In this document: one piece after another, positions 1 to 8,243 of the stretch
Numbering within the stretch: position 1 is the first letter of the stretch
Layout: every line of letters starts with the position of its first letter
IMG/VR virus record: IMGVR_UViG_3300014933_000403
Coordinates: 1 to 63,981 of that record
Length of the DNA: 63,981 bases
DNA from: a virus
Reading direction: 5' to 3' (one strand)
Position numbers and translations under genes: made by a program
Notes under the pieces: generated by a model
The model's database searches: none
The model's input: only the letters and a program-made list of their open reading frames with translations
Told to the model about the DNA's origin: nothing

Positions 1-31
1 CAAGATACCAGAACGGGTTTCCTACGACAAC

Positions 32-376
32 ATGAACGACACCGAGAGAATTCAGCATCTCAAAGACGAGAATGAGCATTTACGCACAATTGTAAGAGAT
101 ATTGAGGAAGACAGCCGGTTCAATCTGCTATTTGCATGCAACCGTAAGAACAACGAGATGGCCAGAGTGCTCAACCGATCAGTGATCTCTCTGGAAGATA
201 AATCTATAGAGAACTACCAGAAGATGGTGAAGGGTATGAAGGATACACTGAAGGTTACCCAAGAACTTTTTGATGAATACCTACACCTTGACGAAAACGG
301 AATCAGGGACACTGCTAAGGAAATAGAAGAGAAGGGCACCCCACTCATTGAGCAGAGGGCTACAAAAAGTAAATAG
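32..376 (+). CDS. Coiled-coil protein, unknown function
   Basis: A 114-residue hydrophilic, charged protein that looks largely helical, with coiled-coil-like heptads in residues 1-30 and 60-85. I do not recognise a family. The frame stays open from base 2 to the ATG at 32, so the true start may lie left of the window. It ends in TAG just inside a hairpin shared with the convergent gene on its right, which marks the end of a rightward transcription unit. Confidence 0.6.
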   Translation: MNDTERIQHLKDENEHLRTIVRDIEEDSRFNLLFACNRKNNEMARVLNRSVISLEDKSIENYQKMVKGMKDTLKVTQELFDEYLHLDENGIRDTAKEIEEKGTPLIEQRATKSK

Positions 377-398
377 CCCCGTAAAGAGGCTATTTACT
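368..398 (-). terminator. Intrinsic terminator between convergent genes
   Basis: An 11-bp perfect stem (368-378 with 388-398) with a 9-nt loop. On the minus strand it is followed by a TTTTTGTA tract, so it reads best as the terminator of the leftward gene at 417-629. The stem may also slow rightward transcripts from the first gene. Confidence 0.7.
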
Positions 399-416
399 AA
401 AAATTCACTGATCAAC

Positions 417-629
417 TTATGCATTCGCTAAAGTAACCAACTGGGCAACTGTTTCCACTACTGAGTACTGGAATTGGTTACCAATGGTCTGGATATTTGC
501 ATGCAATGCAGTGTTATTACCGTTGTAAGGTAAGAACTGACACTGAGCAACCGGGAAGCCTATCTTATAGATATTCTTTGCCGGGTAGCTGTTGATCTCA
601 TAGACGTTTACTGAAATGTTCTGTGCCAT
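417..629 (-). CDS. Small leftward protein, unknown function
   Basis: A 70-residue protein without a recognised family, mostly beta-forming residues with several Asn/Gln. It stands alone on the minus strand, with its own terminator downstream and a CAGCTTTATGG motif 18 nt before its ATG. That motif resembles those before the scaffold, an internal virion gene and the terminase operon, so it may be a late, virion-related gene (inference). Confidence 0.55.
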   Translation of the reverse strand: MAQNISVNVYEINSYPAKNIYKIGFPVAQCQFLPYNGNNTALHANIQTIGNQFQYSVVETVAQLVTLANA

Positions 630-647
630 GGTATCATGTTTAATGAA

Positions 648-658
648 CCATAAAGCTG
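648..658 (-). promoter_or_regulatory. Candidate late promoter -7 motif
   Basis: CAGCTTTATGG on the minus strand, 18 nt upstream of the ATG of the 417-629 gene. It fits the YAnnTTTATG pattern also seen at 27523, 40235 and 63839. No clear -33 TTTG is visible at the expected spacing. Confidence 0.35.
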
Positions 659-707
659 CCCCGTATCAGTGGTTTAAAAAAAATTCTGAAAAAAATTGTA
701 GAAAATA

Positions 708-739
708 TTTGGAAAGTAATGTAAGGTACATTACCTTAG
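708..739 (+). promoter_or_regulatory. Operator-promoter, copy 1
   Basis: A Bacteroidota-type promoter: TTTG at 708-711, 20-bp spacer, TACCTTAG at 732-739. The spacer contains an inverted repeat, GTAATGTA (716-723) and TACATTAC (727-734). The layout repeats almost exactly at 10343-10374. A dimeric repressor bound there would block both promoter boxes. The ribbon-helix-helix protein encoded directly downstream is the natural candidate. Confidence 0.75.
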
Positions 740-762
740 CGTCCATAATCAAATGAAAACAT

Positions 763-912
763 ATGGCACAGATTTCTGCATCATTCCCGCCCGAGGTTAT
801 TGAGGAAGTGAACAAAGAGAAAAGTAAAGAACCAAGGGAAACAACATTTTCATCCATGGTGCTTATCCTTGTTGAGGAAGCACTGGATGCCAGGAAGAAA
901 AAGAAAAAGTAA
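763..912 (+). CDS. Ribbon-helix-helix (CopG/Arc-like) DNA-binding protein
   Basis: A 49-residue protein. Residues 2-8 could form the DNA-contacting beta strand, followed by two helices (about 9-21 and 29-44) and a lysine-rich C terminus, which is the ribbon-helix-helix layout. It is the first gene after the palindrome-bearing promoter at 708-739, typical of an autoregulated phage repressor. Its likely targets are that operator and the copy at 10343-10374. Function is inferred from size, fold pattern and position. The opposite-strand ORF here is a shadow. Confidence 0.65.
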   Translation: MAQISASFPPEVIEEVNKEKSKEPRETTFSSMVLILVEEALDARKKKKK

Positions 913-999
913 AACCCATCCCCCGATAGCCGAGATCGAATAGAAACCCGATGATCCGTTCAAAGGTATTTCTCTTGGCACATTTTAAAACCTGATCCC

Positions 1000-1164
1000 A
1001 TGGAAGTAGAGTTTATTTATTTGGAAGGTTTTACCACTCCTATGCCTGTCGATGACAAACAGATAAGGGAAGGTTGGGAAGAATTTACTTATCCGTTCAA
1101 GGCTTTAATTGCTGTGGGTATATTGTGTTGTTTTTATGTTGCATATAAGGTATCAACATGGTAG
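1000..1164 (+). CDS. Small single-pass membrane protein
   Basis: A 54-residue protein with an acidic N-terminal half and a C-terminal transmembrane segment (about residues 34-50). The ATG at 1000 follows a short intergenic gap after the RHH gene. It ends at TAG 1162. No family recognised. Confidence 0.5.
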   Translation: MEVEFIYLEGFTTPMPVDDKQIREGWEEFTYPFKALIAVGILCCFYVAYKVSTW

Positions 1165-1249
1165 ATTACAGGGTCATAGAAGCTATTGAAATGCAGATGC
1201 GTGGGTTCGGGAAGAACCGAATTAAAAGGTCATTTAAAAACAAAAATAT

Positions 1250-1888
1250 ATGGGACTCAACAAGGATACAGGTTCAGCCACCTTTGTCAATATCAAGGAA
1301 GGCCAGTTGTACACAAAGAAAAAGGGCGGTGAACCCGAGTTCTTCAAATCTCTTACCGGTACCATTATTAAGGTCAACTTTAAGGAGGATGAATTCAATG
1401 GTAAGAAGTTTGAAGTGGCTCAGTTTACCATCGTAGATGGCGAAGAAACCTTTGTACTTCAGATGAGAACCGATAGCGGGTATTTCCGTGGTTTCTCTAA
1501 TTCCCTTCGTTCTGGATATCCTGATCAGGTGTTTACCGTATCTGCCTCTTCTGTTAAGGGGGAAGGCGATAAGCCAAAGACAACATGCTTTATTAACCAG
1601 GATGGGTTGGCATTGAAATGGTATTCTACCAGAACTGATCCAAAAGATGTTCCGGAATTAGAGTCCCGTGAGTGGAAGGGTAACACGGAGTGGGATGGCA
1701 GCAAGCAGATTAAATACTGGAAGGATTGGTGGCTGTCGATTAAGTTTAACCATCAGTTGATTGCTTCTGCTGTTTCGGAAGAACAATCAGCCGGAGGCCA
1801 GGCTGCTGATTTTTACAGTCAGAAAAACTCAACACATTCTGCAAATGCAAGTGATTTACAAGAACCGCTTGAAGATTTACCATTTTAG
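1250..1888 (+). CDS. Single-stranded DNA-binding-like protein (OB fold)
   Basis: A 212-residue protein with a beta-rich N-terminal region compatible with an OB fold (about residues 1-115), a linker, and an acidic C-terminal tail ending in DLPF. That tail resembles the DDIPF tail by which bacterial SSBs recruit replication partners. It heads the replication block, upstream of nuclease, clamp and helicase genes. It probably coats ssDNA during replication or recombination. The tail is seen directly; the fold is inferred. Confidence 0.65.
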   Translation: MGLNKDTGSATFVNIKEGQLYTKKKGGEPEFFKSLTGTIIKVNFKEDEFNGKKFEVAQFTIVDGEETFVLQMRTDSGYFRGFSNSLRSGYPDQVFTVSASSVKGEGDKPKTTCFINQDGLALKWYSTRTDPKDVPELESREWKGNTEWDGSKQIKYWKDWWLSIKFNHQLIASAVSEEQSAGGQAADFYSQKNSTHSANASDLQEPLEDLPF

Positions 1889-1919
1889 AATGGTAGTTTT
1901 TTAAAATAATTTTATAGTT

Positions 1920-2816
1920 ATGTCGGAATTTATAGAAGAACAACCTTCAACGCAGCCGGATAGCCAGCTTGTAAAGTTTAGCGAGTCTGCTGCTGCGGTA
2001 GCGGCCATGAAAGAAAAGTGTAAAGGGCTTACCGTTGATGGCGTGAAGGATCATAAAGGTCTTGCCAAAGTTCGTGAATCAAGACTTGAGGTGAAGAGAA
2101 CCAGGGTTGATCTGGAGAAGTATGCAGACTCAATCAAGGCACCGGCTTTGAAGTTCTTGCGTACTGTTAATGAACAACTGAATCCGTTGGTGTATGAGAT
2201 GGAGCAGATTGAGAAACCTCTATACCAGATTGAGAAGGATATCGAAAAAGAGAAGAAACGTCTGGAGGAAGAGCGTATCCAAAAACGTGTTGATCAGCTT
2301 GGTCAATATGCTGCACCGTTTGATTTCTCCATCGTTAAGAAGATGTCTGAGAAAGATTTCAAGAAGTTTTTAGCTGAGGCTAAATCTACTTTCGAAAGAG
2401 AGCAGTATGAAAAACAGGTAGCTGAACAGAAGCTTAAATTGGAACAGGAAGAACTCGCTAGACAACAGGAAGAGTTACTAGCGCAGCAACAGCAGAAAGA
2501 AGAGGTGACACCTATTATTACTGAGGTGGTAGAAGTTATGGAGTCGCAAACGTTTGCCCCGATTCCAGAAGATCAACTCCCGCCTAAATATTTTGTAGAG
2601 GTGGGTAGTGTAGAAACTGCTGTTTTTGACGCTACTAAAATTGATGAAAGGATTTCGTTACTCAAGCGTGATTATGCCAAAATAAATGACCTTACCAGAT
2701 GGCTTGATGCTATATTGTACCCTTCGTTAGAAGATGCTCACCATAATGAGGTTCTGTTCGAAGCTGTCAGACACATCACCCACATCAAACTTATTTTCCA
2801 GGATCTCATAAAATAA
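1920..2816 (+). CDS. Coiled-coil recombination-associated protein
   Basis: A 298-residue protein with long Glu/Lys/Gln-rich helices (about residues 70-125 and 145-200), including a Gln-rich stretch, and a more globular C-terminal third. Similar coiled-coil proteins (DUF1351-like) sit beside SSB or RecT genes in phages. That is the reason for the call; no catalytic motif is visible. Confidence 0.45.
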   Translation: MSEFIEEQPSTQPDSQLVKFSESAAAVAAMKEKCKGLTVDGVKDHKGLAKVRESRLEVKRTRVDLEKYADSIKAPALKFLRTVNEQLNPLVYEMEQIEKPLYQIEKDIEKEKKRLEEERIQKRVDQLGQYAAPFDFSIVKKMSEKDFKKFLAEAKSTFEREQYEKQVAEQKLKLEQEELARQQEELLAQQQQKEEVTPIITEVVEVMESQTFAPIPEDQLPPKYFVEVGSVETAVFDATKIDERISLLKRDYAKINDLTRWLDAILYPSLEDAHHNEVLFEAVRHITHIKLIFQDLIK

Positions 2817-2821
2817 TTATC

Positions 2822-3313
2822 ATGCCTTGTGCTTGGCCCGGATGTTCATTTCATAATGTGGACGGAGATTACTGTCCCCGTCATAGACCAAAGGGACAAC
2901 CTAAGGAGAAAAAAGTATACCATATACCTAAGGTGAGTCCTAAGACCCAAGCCAGGCAGGAACAGCATAAGCTTGAGAATGCCGAGATGGATTTATTCTG
3001 GATGCAAGCAGAACGCGAGATCGATAAGAATCCATACTGTATGGAATGCGGTGAGTTTATTGATAAAGAATATTACCGTGCTGCCACAGCCCATATTTTC
3101 CCAAAAGGGATATTTGATTCAATCAAGGCTCACCCAATGAACAAATTATTCCTAGGAGCAGGGTGTGGATGCCACGATCGGACCCATAGGCTTGATACTT
3201 TTTCAAAAATGAAGGTCTGGAAGATAGCAGTTCATCGATTCCAGATATTCCGTCCAATGATCACAGAGAAACATAAATACTTAACCGAATTCGAAAAATA
3301 CGCTAACATATGA
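2822..3313 (+). CDS. Zinc-binding HNH/NinG-like nuclease
   Basis: A 163-residue protein with a short N-terminal Cys/His cluster (C3, C8, C18, H21) and a second one around residues 72-125: CMECG, then AHIFPKG, then CGCHDRTHR. This matches the HNH/NinG style of phage recombination nucleases, with structural cysteines around a His-containing beta-beta-alpha metal site. Its stop overlaps the start of the clamp gene, so the two are co-translated. A role in processing recombination or replication intermediates is likely. Confidence 0.55.
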   Translation: MPCAWPGCSFHNVDGDYCPRHRPKGQPKEKKVYHIPKVSPKTQARQEQHKLENAEMDLFWMQAEREIDKNPYCMECGEFIDKEYYRAATAHIFPKGIFDSIKAHPMNKLFLGAGCGCHDRTHRLDTFSKMKVWKIAVHRFQIFRPMITEKHKYLTEFEKYANI

Positions 3314-4395
3314 AAGCAGTAGTAAACACTAAAATGTTGTGGTCGGCACTAACAAGCATGTCTGCAGCACAAGAAAATAAAAGCTTGATCCCAGTTCTTG
3401 AAAATGTAAAGCTTGTGTTTTCAGAAACCCAGGTTACGCTCACCTTATCCAACCTTAACCTGACCATCATAAGGTCTGTGCCAGCTAATGTTAAAGAACC
3501 GTTCACTACTCTTGTTCCGTACGGGGAGTTGAACAGGATCTGTGGCGTTCTTGCCGATGCTCCCATGGTTATTGAAACCAAGACAACTGGTGTAGTTATA
3601 TCATGCAACGAGGATGTGTTCAAGATTGGTAAGACCGATGATGCTAAAGACTACCCACCGGTACCATTGTTCGATGTAACAGATTCTGTTAAGGTAGATG
3701 GGACTGTTTTCTTTGCTTTGAATGCCGCAGCCGATTTCGCTCTGCCATCACATATGAATATGGAGAACGTGTGTTTGAATGTACATGATGGGATGATTGA
3801 TGTTGTTGGGTTGAACGGTCAAATCATGTATATCTCCACGACTCCTGTTGAATCAAAAATGTCGAAGAGGATAGCATTCCATTATTCATTCGTTGAAGCG
3901 ATAAAAAAATTCCAGGAGGCAGAGTTGTTCTTCTCTGACCGGTTCTTAAAAATAGTATCTGAAGATACAGAGGTGATCATCCGTGTGTCAGAGGCAGGGT
4001 TCCTGAATTACGAGCATGTGATCAAGAATATCCGCGAACCAAACTGCACTATGTCACCTATTGATCTGTATGCGTGTATGAATAAGATCATGATCTACAA
4101 ACCGGTTCTTGGGTTCTTCTTATACAAAATGAGCCTGGTCAAAGGGAAGGCAGTTATTGAGTTCGTTGATACCAACAAGGAATTGCGTTCTGAGATCGCT
4201 GCAACACATGACCTTAAACTTAGCATTACATTCAATGCGAAGTTTACGAAGACAGTGTTGTCTAATTTGCCGCCAGAGTGTGACTCAATAACGCTATCCA
4301 TCGCTGACGAAAAAACAGTTGTGTTTGTCAAGCCAGTTAATGACCCAACCACAACTATTATTATCACACCAGTTTATAACCAACCCACAAAGTAA
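3310..4395 (+). CDS. dnaN: DNA polymerase III sliding clamp (beta subunit-like)
   Basis: A 361-residue protein, close to the usual length of about 370 for bacterial beta clamps. The N-terminal stretch around residues 25-55 follows the clamp pattern (IPVLENVKLVF, then alternating beta strands), and the rest is three-domain-like without catalytic motifs. It would encircle DNA and tether a polymerase. The window shows no polymerase gene, so it probably serves the host replicase or acts as an adaptor for the phage helicase and nucleases. Confidence 0.7.
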   Translation: MKAVVNTKMLWSALTSMSAAQENKSLIPVLENVKLVFSETQVTLTLSNLNLTIIRSVPANVKEPFTTLVPYGELNRICGVLADAPMVIETKTTGVVISCNEDVFKIGKTDDAKDYPPVPLFDVTDSVKVDGTVFFALNAAADFALPSHMNMENVCLNVHDGMIDVVGLNGQIMYISTTPVESKMSKRIAFHYSFVEAIKKFQEAELFFSDRFLKIVSEDTEVIIRVSEAGFLNYEHVIKNIREPNCTMSPIDLYACMNKIMIYKPVLGFFLYKMSLVKGKAVIEFVDTNKELRSEIAATHDLKLSITFNAKFTKTVLSNLPPECDSITLSIADEKTVVFVKPVNDPTTTIIITPVYNQPTK

Positions 4396-4396
4396 G

Positions 4397-4615
4397 ATGC
4401 CAACCGAATTAAGCCAGGCATGCCTAGAACTGATTAAAGCTAAGGCTTCTCGTATATCCATAAACGAGCGTGAGCGGTTCTACTATGAAGCTGGCATGAA
4501 GGCTGCACTTACTACCGATGAGATACATCATGCTGCAGGCCTTATAAGCGGTATTCCTCCTAAGCCAAAACCAAAGTACAAATACCCATACAATCCCAAT
4601 TACAAGAAAAAATAA
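4397..4615 (+). CDS. Small basic protein, unknown function
   Basis: A 72-residue protein with a helical body and a C-terminal Pro/Lys/Tyr-rich tail (about residues 52-72) that could bind nucleic acid. The ATG at 4397 follows the clamp stop by one base. It belongs to the replication operon; function unknown. Confidence 0.55.
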   Translation: MPTELSQACLELIKAKASRISINERERFYYEAGMKAALTTDEIHHAAGLISGIPPKPKPKYKYPYNPNYKKK

Positions 4616-4621
4616 ACCGCC

Positions 4622-4792
4622 ATGGAAAAGATGATTCACATCCACGCTAAATGCGATCAGTTTGAAATATTTGAAATTGTACCAGAGAAAAAGTGTGTGC
4701 AGAGATTGAAGACCATTCGAGATATGTTTAAAAACAGGTATAGTGATAAGTTGGTAGTTAAAACGCAGATTCACAACCCAACACTATTCTAA
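4622..4792 (+). CDS. Small protein, unknown function
   Basis: A 56-residue basic protein. Its stop codon overlaps the ATG of the next gene (TAATG at 4790), which indicates translational coupling. No family recognised. Confidence 0.55.
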   Translation: MEKMIHIHAKCDQFEIFEIVPEKKCVQRLKTIRDMFKNRYSDKLVVKTQIHNPTLF

Positions 4793-5136
4793 TGACCTTA
4801 CTATCCATCATAGAAGAGGGCGAACGCAGGAAGAACATCGGTATGGAAGAAGCCGCTGATCACGCTGAGGAGGAATCTCCACAGTGGAAGCAGCGAGCAT
4901 TTAACCTTCTGGTGAGATACCTCAGCGAATATCCTAAGCCACATCAATTCCAGGCAGAAGACTTCCGGAACTGGTGTGAAATGGGTAAGTTTATTCAGGA
5001 GCCGCCTAGCAAGAGGGCTTATGGATCTATCGTGCTCAGAGCCGCCAAGCAGGGATTGATCAAAAAGATTGGCCACGCAACAGTAAAAAACGTGACAGCC
5101 CACCGCTGTTTCGCAACACTATGGGAAAGTATATAG
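4792..5136 (+). CDS. Winged-helix-like protein, unknown function
   Basis: A 114-residue protein. The C-terminal half (about residues 45-105) reads like a winged helix: helix, SKRAYGSIVLRAAKQGLI as a recognition-type helix, then a small hairpin. A role in replication control is inferred from location only. Confidence 0.45.
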   Translation: MTLLSIIEEGERRKNIGMEEAADHAEEESPQWKQRAFNLLVRYLSEYPKPHQFQAEDFRNWCEMGKFIQEPPSKRAYGSIVLRAAKQGLIKKIGHATVKNVTAHRCFATLWESI

Positions 5137-5420
5137 CTATTGGGAATATCAATAAAAAGCCGTTCCCGAAAGAACCTGCTTATCCAATTGCTAAGGAAAT
5201 CCCTGACGTTGATCCTGTGGCAAGAGATGTGGCATTTATAGGTATGCTGATCGGCAGACATAGGCACAGCCTCTCCAGAGGAGTGAATAATCATTTTGAG
5301 CAGGAATTGAGTAAATTTATACAACAGGTAAAATCTCAGGCATATAGCAAAGGATTAAAGGATATGGATAGAATGCATGGAAAAATAGACACCTTAAATC
5401 AAGAAGAAGATGGAAAGTAG
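5121..5420 (+). CDS. Small protein of the replication operon, unknown function
   Basis: A 99-residue hydrophilic protein that overlaps the preceding gene by 16 nt and the following one by 11 nt, so it is part of a tightly packed operon. The C-terminal half is helical. No family recognised. Confidence 0.5.
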   Translation: MGKYIAIGNINKKPFPKEPAYPIAKEIPDVDPVARDVAFIGMLIGRHRHSLSRGVNNHFEQELSKFIQQVKSQAYSKGLKDMDRMHGKIDTLNQEEDGK

Positions 5421-6120
5421 TTTCCCACACCCGGTAAACCCAAAATCAAACCCAAAGATCGTAGCACTCATCGGTCTACATGGTGCAATAGGTTATGGCC
5501 TTTACTGGTCAGTAATTGAAATGCTGCTCGCAGAGCCTGCAGGTAGGCTACAGTTGAAGCCCTGGCTTTACAGTGCCCTGACATCACTCATGAATCTTCC
5601 TAAGGAATACGATATGGAAGGATTCGTTTCAGATTGTATCAACACGGTGGAGTTATTCGCTACCGATGGTGATTACTTCTGGGATGAAACTATACAACCG
5701 GCAGCATTCAAAAAGAAACCTGCTGCTAGGGTAGCCACCATAAAATCCAACCCGGAAATACAGAAGAAATGGGCTGAACTAGAGAAAATACTCCCTGCCA
5801 ATATCACAGAGCGTTGGGTAATCATTAAAACGTTTATCACAGATGAAAAGCCTGACTTCATAGAACCATACGCCACCGCATGGAACATCTTCGCATCCTC
5901 CCAAAAGCTTGCCCAGATAGAAGCCATCAACGAGACCAGGAAGAAGAAATTCGCCACCAGGATCAAGGATGAATTATTCAGCTTTTATGCTATCTTGGAG
6001 GTGATCAAAAAGGATGAATTCTACCGAGGGTTGAAACAGGGGCAAGATTGGAAGGTGACATGGGATCACATATTCGAGAATGAAATGAATTACCTCAAAA
6101 TACTTGAAAAAAGAAAATGA
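5410..6120 (+). CDS. Replisome organiser-like protein (DUF4373/Lin1244-type N terminus)
   Basis: A 236-residue protein. Residues 1-50 match the pattern of the phage replisome-organiser N-terminal domain: F-H-P, DPKI-like NPKIVALIGLHGAIGYGLYW, then a hydrophobic helix and VIEMLL. These proteins bind the phage origin and load helicase. The DnaB gene lies two genes downstream, which fits. The last codon overlaps the methyltransferase start (ATGA). An origin inside or near this gene is possible but not identified. Confidence 0.6.
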   Translation: MESSFPHPVNPKSNPKIVALIGLHGAIGYGLYWSVIEMLLAEPAGRLQLKPWLYSALTSLMNLPKEYDMEGFVSDCINTVELFATDGDYFWDETIQPAAFKKKPAARVATIKSNPEIQKKWAELEKILPANITERWVIIKTFITDEKPDFIEPYATAWNIFASSQKLAQIEAINETRKKKFATRIKDELFSFYAILEVIKKDEFYRGLKQGQDWKVTWDHIFENEMNYLKILEKRK

Positions 6121-8243
6121 CCAAAGACATCGTACTAGTAGAGTTGTTCAGCGTCATTGGTGGCTTTCACTTAGGTCTCAAGAACGCAGGATTTAATATT
6201 ACCCATTGTCTCTTCTCAGAGATTGATGATCACGCTATTGCTAACTATAAATACAATTTCCCAGATGCAGAACACATTGGATCTGTTCTAGATGTAAGAG
6301 GAGAGGATATTAGAGAAATGTTTCCTGATTCAACCATCGTTGTTACCTTTGGTTTTCCTTGTCAGGATTTAAGTATAGCAGGTAAAAGGCTAGGTTTTAA
6401 AGGTGCTAGAAGTAGCCTTTTTTACCATGCTGCTAGGATTGTCAGACAAATTCAGGCAGATTTGTATATATGGGAAAACGTGCCAGGACTAATGTCTTCG
6501 AATGGCGGTGATGATATCAAGGCTGTTTTCGAGGAGATGTATTTAAGTGGGTATATTTTTGATTTTGAAGAATTAAATACTAACTGGGTTCTCCCTCAGA
6601 ACCGAAGTAGGATTTACTCGGTTGGATTCAACATAAAAAATCTACAAAAATGTTTAATAGAAACAGATGGTCACCCGAAGAACTTGAATCATTACGTCAA
6701 AATTATACAAGGCGTTCTTCTAACGAAGTGTCCAGACTACTTAACAGAAGTCCCAAGTCAGTTCGATCAAAAGCGGAAAGACTTGGCATTAGATTACTGG
6801 AAAACAAGGGAGCAGGGTCAGTACCTTGGACAGAATCTGAAAGACAAATTCTTAGGGATAATACAAACTCTCCCATTAGAGAAATTGCAAAGCTTATACC
6901 TGCACATACAATCATTGCAATTAAAGCACAACGATCAAAACTTAAATACTTCCCAGACCAAACCCCAAAACATAATAGTAACGGATACAATGTCAGATAC
7001 GGAACAGATGAGTCTGGGAAAAGAAAGTCGTTCATGGTACATAGAGATGTTATCGAACAATCTATCGGCAGAAAACTACTTAGTAGTGAGCAGGTTCATC
7101 ATATTGATTTCAATAAACGAAACAACGAAGAACCAAACCTTTTCTTATGCAGAGATGCAGAGGAACATAGAACTATTCATCATACACTTAACTATCTTGT
7201 TTCCGAACTGCTGGGAAGAGGCGTTATATGGTTTGATAGAGAAGAAAAAAAATATAAACTATGCCCAGAAAAATAGAGTAAGCAAAAGAAACCTTGCATC
7301 AACTGATGATAGTAATGCCGTTCGATTTCCCTCTCCCAATGAAACGACAAATGAACCTGTCGGATATTCTGGAGCCGGATGCTTCGGAGGATTACTTCCT
7401 ATCACCGAAGACGATTGCGGGTCTCTTGAAGGGTCAAGCGCCTCCACAACTGTTAGAACAATCACAGCAGGAGGGAACTCAGCCGGGATGCATTCCAACA
7501 TGACGCTGATCATTAATGACGAAGGTGAATTTAAAGATCGTGATATGGCAACTGCGATTGATTCCAATTACCATAAAGGAACAGACTCGCATCGGCAGAG
7601 GTCTATGGTTAAAATTGAAGCCACCACCTTATTCGACCAAGACACCATGCCTACCATGCCTACCATGCGTAAAGGCGGTGCGATGACGATGACCAAAAAG
7701 CACAACTGGGATGTTGTAAAAATAAAATCAGCAACAAAGGATGGTTATGAAGAAGCAACAGTAGGAGATTCTATAAATCTGTCCATCCCCAACTCTGCCA
7801 CCCGAAGGGGCAGAGTTGGGGATGGACAGGCGAACACATTGGATACTCAATCAAACCAGGCAGTGATTGTAGCAAGCAGAGGTCGCGGAGAAAATAATGA
7901 GCAGACGCTAGAACCGAACACCACGAACACCACGAACACCATTACAGGAGTGCAGAAAGACAATATGGTCATGCTTGACACCAGACAGAAAAGCCATGAT
8001 CAAAAATCTGGCAAATCGGGCATCAGAGAATACACAGATGAATCACCAACCATCAGTTCAACTATACAGAAGGATGTACCGAAAGTGATTTCTCAGGAAG
8101 ACAACATGATGCTGCGTGATGGCAGAGACAACAGGTCTTGTCTTAAATCTGGAAGACAGACTGAACTGGGAATGGAAGGCGTATCAATCAGAAGGCTGAC
8201 AGAGGTGGAGTGTGAAAGATTACAGGGATTCCCTGATAATTAG
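6117..8243 (+). CDS. C5 cytosine DNA methyltransferase, amber-interrupted
   Basis: Transfers methyl groups from SAM to cytosine C5 in phage DNA. Motif I is at residues 7-21, the catalytic PCQ at 81-83 (Cys82), ENV at 120-122, the NRSR motif near 165, and the end motif RRLTEVECERLQGFPD at the C terminus. The ORF ends at TAG 8241, where the family normally has Trp (GFPDNW). The same frame then continues for 60 conserved codons to 8426. Codons about 178-386 overlap an HNH nuclease gene in another frame, yet this frame stays open. A 21-bp perfect inverted repeat lies at 7779-7829. It may be inactive unless the amber is read through. Confidence 0.8.
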   Translation: MTKDIVLVELFSVIGGFHLGLKNAGFNITHCLFSEIDDHAIANYKYNFPDAEHIGSVLDVRGEDIREMFPDSTIVVTFGFPCQDLSIAGKRLGFKGARSSLFYHAARIVRQIQADLYIWENVPGLMSSNGGDDIKAVFEEMYLSGYIFDFEELNTNWVLPQNRSRIYSVGFNIKNLQKCLIETDGHPKNLNHYVKIIQGVLLTKCPDYLTEVPSQFDQKRKDLALDYWKTREQGQYLGQNLKDKFLGIIQTLPLEKLQSLYLHIQSLQLKHNDQNLNTSQTKPQNIIVTDTMSDTEQMSLGKESRSWYIEMLSNNLSAENYLVVSRFIILISINETTKNQTFSYAEMQRNIELFIIHLTILFPNCWEEALYGLIEKKKNINYAQKNRVSKRNLASTDDSNAVRFPSPNETTNEPVGYSGAGCFGGLLPITEDDCGSLEGSSASTTVRTITAGGNSAGMHSNMTLIINDEGEFKDRDMATAIDSNYHKGTDSHRQRSMVKIEATTLFDQDTMPTMPTMRKGGAMTMTKKHNWDVVKIKSATKDGYEEATVGDSINLSIPNSATRRGRVGDGQANTLDTQSNQAVIVASRGRGENNEQTLEPNTTNTTNTITGVQKDNMVMLDTRQKSHDQKSGKSGIREYTDESPTISSTIQKDVPKVISQEDNMMLRDGRDNRSCLKSGRQTELGMEGVSIRRLTEVECERLQGFPDN
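6650..7276 (+). CDS. HNH homing endonuclease nested in the methyltransferase gene
   Basis: A 208-residue protein read in the frame one base before (-1) the methyltransferase frame. Two Myb/SANT-like helix-turn-helix repeats (about residues 5-48 and 58-100, each starting with a W/P-S/T-E-E/S-E pattern) are followed by an HNH module (about 130-180) with VHHIDFNKRNNEEPNLFL and EEHRTIHH. This is a free-standing homing endonuclease layout. It is inserted after the NRSR motif and before the target-recognition part of the methyltransferase. No group I intron core was recognised around it, since the gene fills nearly the whole insert. Confidence 0.8.
   Translation: MFNRNRWSPEELESLRQNYTRRSSNEVSRLLNRSPKSVRSKAERLGIRLLENKGAGSVPWTESERQILRDNTNSPIREIAKLIPAHTIIAIKAQRSKLKYFPDQTPKHNSNGYNVRYGTDESGKRKSFMVHRDVIEQSIGRKLLSSEQVHHIDFNKRNNEEPNLFLCRDAEEHRTIHHTLNYLVSELLGRGVIWFDREEKKYKLCPEK
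7779..7829. repeat. 21-bp perfect inverted repeat inside the methyltransferase gene
   Basis: Arms at 7779-7799 and 7809-7829 are exact reverse complements, separated by 9 nt. The encoded residues (NLS-PNS and RRGRVG) still look like normal phage methyltransferase sequence, so the repeat is superimposed on coding sequence. Its purpose is unknown. Confidence 0.9.

Noticed and set aside
1158-1436. Rightward 92-codon ORF overlapping the SSB-like gene
   Set aside because: Two thirds of it is a Ser/Arg-rich shadow of the SSB-like gene in another frame. The first 30 codons lack support of their own.
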